DNA of 7,606 nt from Chloroflexota bacterium (GTDB taxonomy: Bacteria; Chloroflexota; Dehalococcoidia; Bin125), in NCBI GenBank assembly GCA_026705105.1, contig JAPPBK010000127.1, forward strand, positions 1 through 7,606, read 5' to 3'. The notes beneath the pieces are model-generated. The model was given only the letters and a program-made list of their open reading frames with translations, was not told the DNA's origin and searched no databases. The first letter of the stretch is position 1. Each line of letters starts with the position of its first letter. The translations under genes were made by a program, and so were the position numbers. Below, piece after piece: positions 5,261 to 7,606 of the stretch.

Positions 5261-5965
5261 TCACTGCGGCACGGTCGCTGCGTCGACGTCGTCGCTCTTG
5301 CGCCAGACCGTGGCAAGCCAAGGCTGTTCGGCCCGACGGCGGCCGGGTGGTCGATAATAGTGGTGCACTTCGGTGAAACCGGCTCCGGTGGCCAGGGTGC
5401 GCCAGGTCGTGAGATCGTAGAAGCAGCCGTAGCGGCCATCGACCCACCCTTCCTCATTCTCGCCGCGCGGATTCGAACAGAACAGCACGCCGCGGGGCTT
5501 GAGCGCGGCCGCCAGTTCAGTGAGAACGCGTTTGATCTGGCTGCTCGGCACATGGAACAGCGAAGCGTTGGCGAAGATGCCGTCGAAGTGTGCGGACGGC
5601 AGGTGGAGGTCGAGGAAGTCCTGGTGTAGCACCGGGCAGTCGATCCCCGCACGGGCCAGCGCCACCAGCTCGGCCGACCCGTCGAGGCCCGTGACCTCGT
5701 GCCCGAGCTCGGCAAAGGCGCGGAGATCGCGACCCGGACCGCAGCCGAGGTCGAGAATCGCGTGCGGCGGCGCACCGTCGATCGCGTCCAGCAGGGCCTC
5801 GATGTTCTGGCTCACGTCGTGGTCGGAGGTGCGGTGGCGGAACGCATCCGCCATGCGGTCGTACTCCGCAAGGGTGGCAGCGGCAGCCTCCCGAGCGGCC
5901 GTGTCCTCGCTCCGTGAGCGGCCGTTCACGAGATCGCCCGGCGGACTCTCGTGACGCCGGGACAA
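5261..5965 (-). CDS. Class I SAM-dependent methyltransferase
   Basis: A 234-aa soluble enzyme with a Rossmann-type SAM-binding fold; it transfers a methyl group from S-adenosylmethionine to an unidentified acceptor. Motif I is ILDLGCGPGRDL (70-81), followed by an acidic residue ending strand 2 (D95 in VTGLDGS). HQDFLDL and the strand FDGIFANASLFHV come next, then the helix-strand pair RVLTELAAALKPRGVLFCSN. The C-terminal third contains DGRYGCFYDLTTWRTLATGAGF and HYYRPPG...EQPWLATVWRK, a conserved ending in many unnamed bacterial methyltransferases. The core domain begins at LAEYDRMADAF (32-42). The start is uncertain: TTG 5965 has no good ribosome site and GTG 5929 (residue 13) would lose only a loose polar leader. 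It stands alone, convergent with the hydroxylase and divergent from the monooxygenase across about 400 bp. The substrate may be a small molecule or lipid; nothing here decides. Confidence 0.88.
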   Translation of the reverse strand: MSRRHESPPGDLVNGRSRSEDTAAREAAAATLAEYDRMADAFRHRTSDHDVSQNIEALLDAIDGAPPHAILDLGCGPGRDLRAFAELGHEVTGLDGSAELVALARAGIDCPVLHQDFLDLHLPSAHFDGIFANASLFHVPSSQIKRVLTELAAALKPRGVLFCSNPRGENEEGWVDGRYGCFYDLTTWRTLATGAGFTEVHHYYRPPGRRRAEQPWLATVWRKSDDVDAATVPQ

Positions 5966-6205
5966 CTGCAGTAACCCGGCCGCGAATGACCTGATCGCAG
6001 ACCCACGCCACGAGCAGGGGCGGGCGCGAGACCGCCACCGACTCTCTTGGCGCCGACCCGTCGCAACACCGTCGTGTGCAAGGTCCGCGGCTGTCGCTGT
6101 AAATTTCGCACGGCAGCAACCATCTACGCCAAACCCGCGAAGGCCTCAAGGGCGGGGCTCTCCACTCGTTGCACTTCGCGGTATGCTTGCGACTCAAGGC
6201 CACGC

Positions 6206-6252
6206 TTGCGTTAAGACAATGAAGCCATTGAAACACATTGGTATTCCCAAAT
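6206..6252 (+). promoter_or_regulatory. AT-rich half-site cluster in the methyltransferase-monooxygenase gap
   Basis: The gap 5966-6367 has no convincing gene. Its one AT-rich patch contains CAATG-AAGC-CATTG (6217-6230, a perfect 5-bp inverted repeat). A further CATTG lies at 6236-6240, 10 bp (one helical turn) from the previous one, and TTGG-TATTC-CCAA at 6238-6250. This looks like an operator cluster about 120-150 bp before the monooxygenase start. TTGAAA at 6228-6233 could be a -35 box, but I find no matching -10, so no promoter is called. Confidence 0.3.
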
Positions 6253-6273
6253 GCAGGTCGTCGTACAGCGTTG

Positions 6274-6344
6274 GCCGGAGACCGGCAGGTCGCAGCGAAA
6301 GCCGGCGTTTTCCGTCCGGACTCACCCGCTCGGCTGACCCGAGC
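6274..6344 (+). other. Two hairpins in the presumed leader of the monooxygenase gene
   Basis: GCCGG-AGA-CCGGC (6274-6286) is a 5-bp stem with a 3-nt loop, and GCTCGG-CTGAC-CCGAGC (6328-6344) a 6-bp GC-rich stem with a 5-nt loop. A small palindrome GTCCGGAC (6314-6321) lies between them. The second hairpin ends 12 nt before the GGAG ribosome site, so it could influence translation, but no known riboswitch is recognised. Confidence 0.3.
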
Positions 6345-6367
6345 TGCGAGTGATACGGAGCCAAGCG

Positions 6368-7606
6368 GTGGAGCGGTTCGATGTCGTCATAGTCGGAGCG
6401 GGTCTCTCGGGCATCGGCACTGCCTGCCACCTGATGCAGAAGTGCCCGACCAAGAGCTTCGTCATCCTGGAGGGTCGCCACGCTGTCGGCGGCACGTGGG
6501 ACCTGTTCCGTTACCCCGGAGTCCGTTCCGACAGCGACATGCACACGCTGGGGTACGTCTTCAAACCCTGGAACGAGCACAAGGCCATTGCGGACGGTCC
6601 GGCGATTCTCAAGTACGTCAACGAGACGGCCGATGAGCACGGGATCCGCGACCACGTGCGCTTCGGACACCGGGTCACGAACGCGGCTTGGTCAAGCGAG
6701 GACGCCACCTGGACGGTAGCGGCTGAAACCAACGGCCGTGCAGTGCAGATCGCGTGCAGCATGCTCCTGCTGTGCGGCGGCTACTACAACTACAAACACC
6801 CGCACCGGCCGGTCTGGGACGGTGAGGAGGACTTCAGGGGCACCGTGGTGCACCCGCAGTTCTGGCCGGAGGACCTGGACCACCGGGACAAGGAAGTCGC
6901 GGTGATCGGGTCGGGGGCGACGGCCATGACGCTGGTGCCGGCAATGGCGATGAGCGGCGCGCGTCACGTCGTCATGGTGCAGCGCTCACCCACGTACGTC
7001 CTGTCCTGGCCCAGCCAGGACAGGATCGCCAATTTCCTACGCCGATTCCTGCCCAAACGGTGGGCGTATGCCATTACACGCTGGAAGAACGTGAAGCGTG
7101 TCCACGCCTTCTATCGCCTCACGCGCACGCAGCCGAAGCGGGTAAAGGCCAAGCTGCTCGAGTTGGTGCGCGGAGCGCTCGGACCGGACTACGACATCGA
7201 CAAGCACTTCACGCCGCGCTACGACCCGTGGGACCAGCGGCTGTGCCTCATTCCGGACGCCGATCTGTTCAAGGTCCTCCGACGCGGCACGGCCAGCATC
7301 AGGACGGAAATGATCGACCGTTTCACGAGAGATGGTCTGCAGCTTGCAGGCGGCGACGTGGTACGAGCCGACATCATCGTGATTGCCACGGGCCTGCGTC
7401 TGCAGGTGCTGAACGGTGTGTCCCTGAGTGTCGACGGAAGAACGGTCAACCCGCCGGAACACTGGTCCTACAAGGGCATGATGCTCTCGGACGTGCCAAA
7501 CCTGATACTCACCTTCGGCTACATCAATGCGAGCTGGACGCTGCGTGCCGATTTGACCGCGGAATACGCGTGCCGACTGATCAACGAGCTCGAAAGGACC
7601 GGCAAC
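6368..7606 (+). CDS. EthA-like flavin-containing Baeyer-Villiger monooxygenase (3' end outside window)
   Basis: The first 413 residues of an FAD- and NADPH-dependent class B monooxygenase; the frame is still open at the window edge, and EthA-type proteins are near 490 aa, so roughly 75 are missing. Such enzymes insert oxygen next to ketones or oxidise sulfur, as EthA does to thioamide drugs in mycobacteria. FAD-binding GAGLSG (10-15) is followed by GGTWDLFRYPG (41-51) and the adjoining RSDSDM run, very close to EthA as I remember it. The Baeyer-Villiger fingerprint FxGxxxHxxxWP is complete (F156, G158, H162, W166, P167). The NADPH-binding GSGATA (181-186) follows, then YDPWDQRLC and YKGMM near the end of the visible part. 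Start: GTG 6368 with GGAG 7 nt upstream. No TetR-type EthR gene adjoins it; the divergent neighbour is a methyltransferase. Confidence 0.92.
   Translation, partial: MERFDVVIVGAGLSGIGTACHLMQKCPTKSFVILEGRHAVGGTWDLFRYPGVRSDSDMHTLGYVFKPWNEHKAIADGPAILKYVNETADEHGIRDHVRFGHRVTNAAWSSEDATWTVAAETNGRAVQIACSMLLLCGGYYNYKHPHRPVWDGEEDFRGTVVHPQFWPEDLDHRDKEVAVIGSGATAMTLVPAMAMSGARHVVMVQRSPTYVLSWPSQDRIANFLRRFLPKRWAYAITRWKNVKRVHAFYRLTRTQPKRVKAKLLELVRGALGPDYDIDKHFTPRYDPWDQRLCLIPDADLFKVLRRGTASIRTEMIDRFTRDGLQLAGGDVVRADIIVIATGLRLQVLNGVSLSVDGRTVNPPEHWSYKGMMLSDVPNLILTFGYINASWTLRADLTAEYACRLINELERTGN

Noticed and set aside
5047..5629. Plus-strand frames starting at 5047 and 5081 in the gap and antisense to the methyltransferase
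   Set aside because: They have no ribosome site and their compositions are Gly/Arg/Ala-rich. The SAM motif on the other strand explains the overlapped part.
4822..5775. A 317-codon minus-strand frame reaching from the methyltransferase through the convergent gap
   Set aside because: The product is Arg/Ser/Pro-rich low-complexity text with no domain, and it is out of frame with the true methyltransferase.
5078..6169. A 12-bp inverted match (CGAGTGGAGAGC at 5078-5089, its complement at 6158-6169) flanking the methyltransferase, as if ends of an inserted unit
   Set aside because: One or two 12-mer matches are expected by chance in a window this size, and there is no target duplication or transposase.
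6219..6353. A 44-codon ORF in the monooxygenase leader, ending 14 bp before its GTG
   Set aside because: No ribosome site precedes the ATG and the product is Arg/Ser-rich with no feature of a regulatory leader peptide.
1..7606. tRNA, rRNA, CRISPR array, insertion sequence or phage genes
   Set aside because: No T-loop/anticodon architecture, regularly spaced repeats, transposase/integrase motifs or terminal repeats were seen. A TTCGAA near 5470 is inside the methyltransferase coding sequence.

Overview
This is a GC-rich window (well above 60% G+C by eye) with tightly packed genes, GTG/TTG starts, GGAG/AGGAGG ribosome sites and proteobacterial-type gene content. A Pseudomonadota genome, perhaps an alphaproteobacterium, fits best. 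That is inference from style and gene families, because no rRNA or other phylogenetic marker is present.

Layout. (1) 1-2073: the 3' end of a branched-chain amino acid type ABC importer operon, namely the end of permease livM, then ATPases livG and livF with stop/start overlaps. The first permease and the binding protein presumably lie to the left. (2) 2340-3020: a GntR-family (FCD-type) regulator, same strand, after a 266-bp gap that holds small inverted repeats. (3) 3105-3687, minus strand: a two-gene unit of unknown membrane proteins (127 and 61 aa), convergent with the regulator. (4) 3688-3769: a small AT-rich divergent control region with a sigma70-like promoter and two palindromes. (5) 3770-4898, plus strand: a small DUF6166-like protein followed 19 bp later by an integral-membrane fatty acid hydroxylase/sterol desaturase-type di-iron enzyme. 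(6) 4899-5260: a convergent gap rich in inverted repeats. (7) 5261-5965, minus strand: a class I SAM-dependent methyltransferase. (8) 5966-6367: a non-coding divergent gap with candidate operator half-sites and leader hairpins. (9) 6368 to the right edge: an EthA-like Baeyer-Villiger/flavin monooxygenase, cut by the window edge.

How they fit together. Only livM-livG-livF clearly work as one machine: a high-affinity importer for branched-chain amino acids or related small acids or amides. The FCD regulator could control that operon or a catabolic operon elsewhere. The hydroxylase, methyltransferase and BVMO are all tailoring or oxidative enzymes that could act on lipids, ketones or xenobiotics, but they sit in separate transcription units and nothing here proves a shared pathway.

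I see no CRISPR array, transposase, integrase, tRNA or rRNA, and no clear new multi-gene system. The least explained parts are the two-gene membrane unit, the DUF6166-hydroxylase pair with its promoter/palindrome region, the regulator with altered metal ligands, and a 17-bp exact (about 24-bp imperfect) direct repeat.
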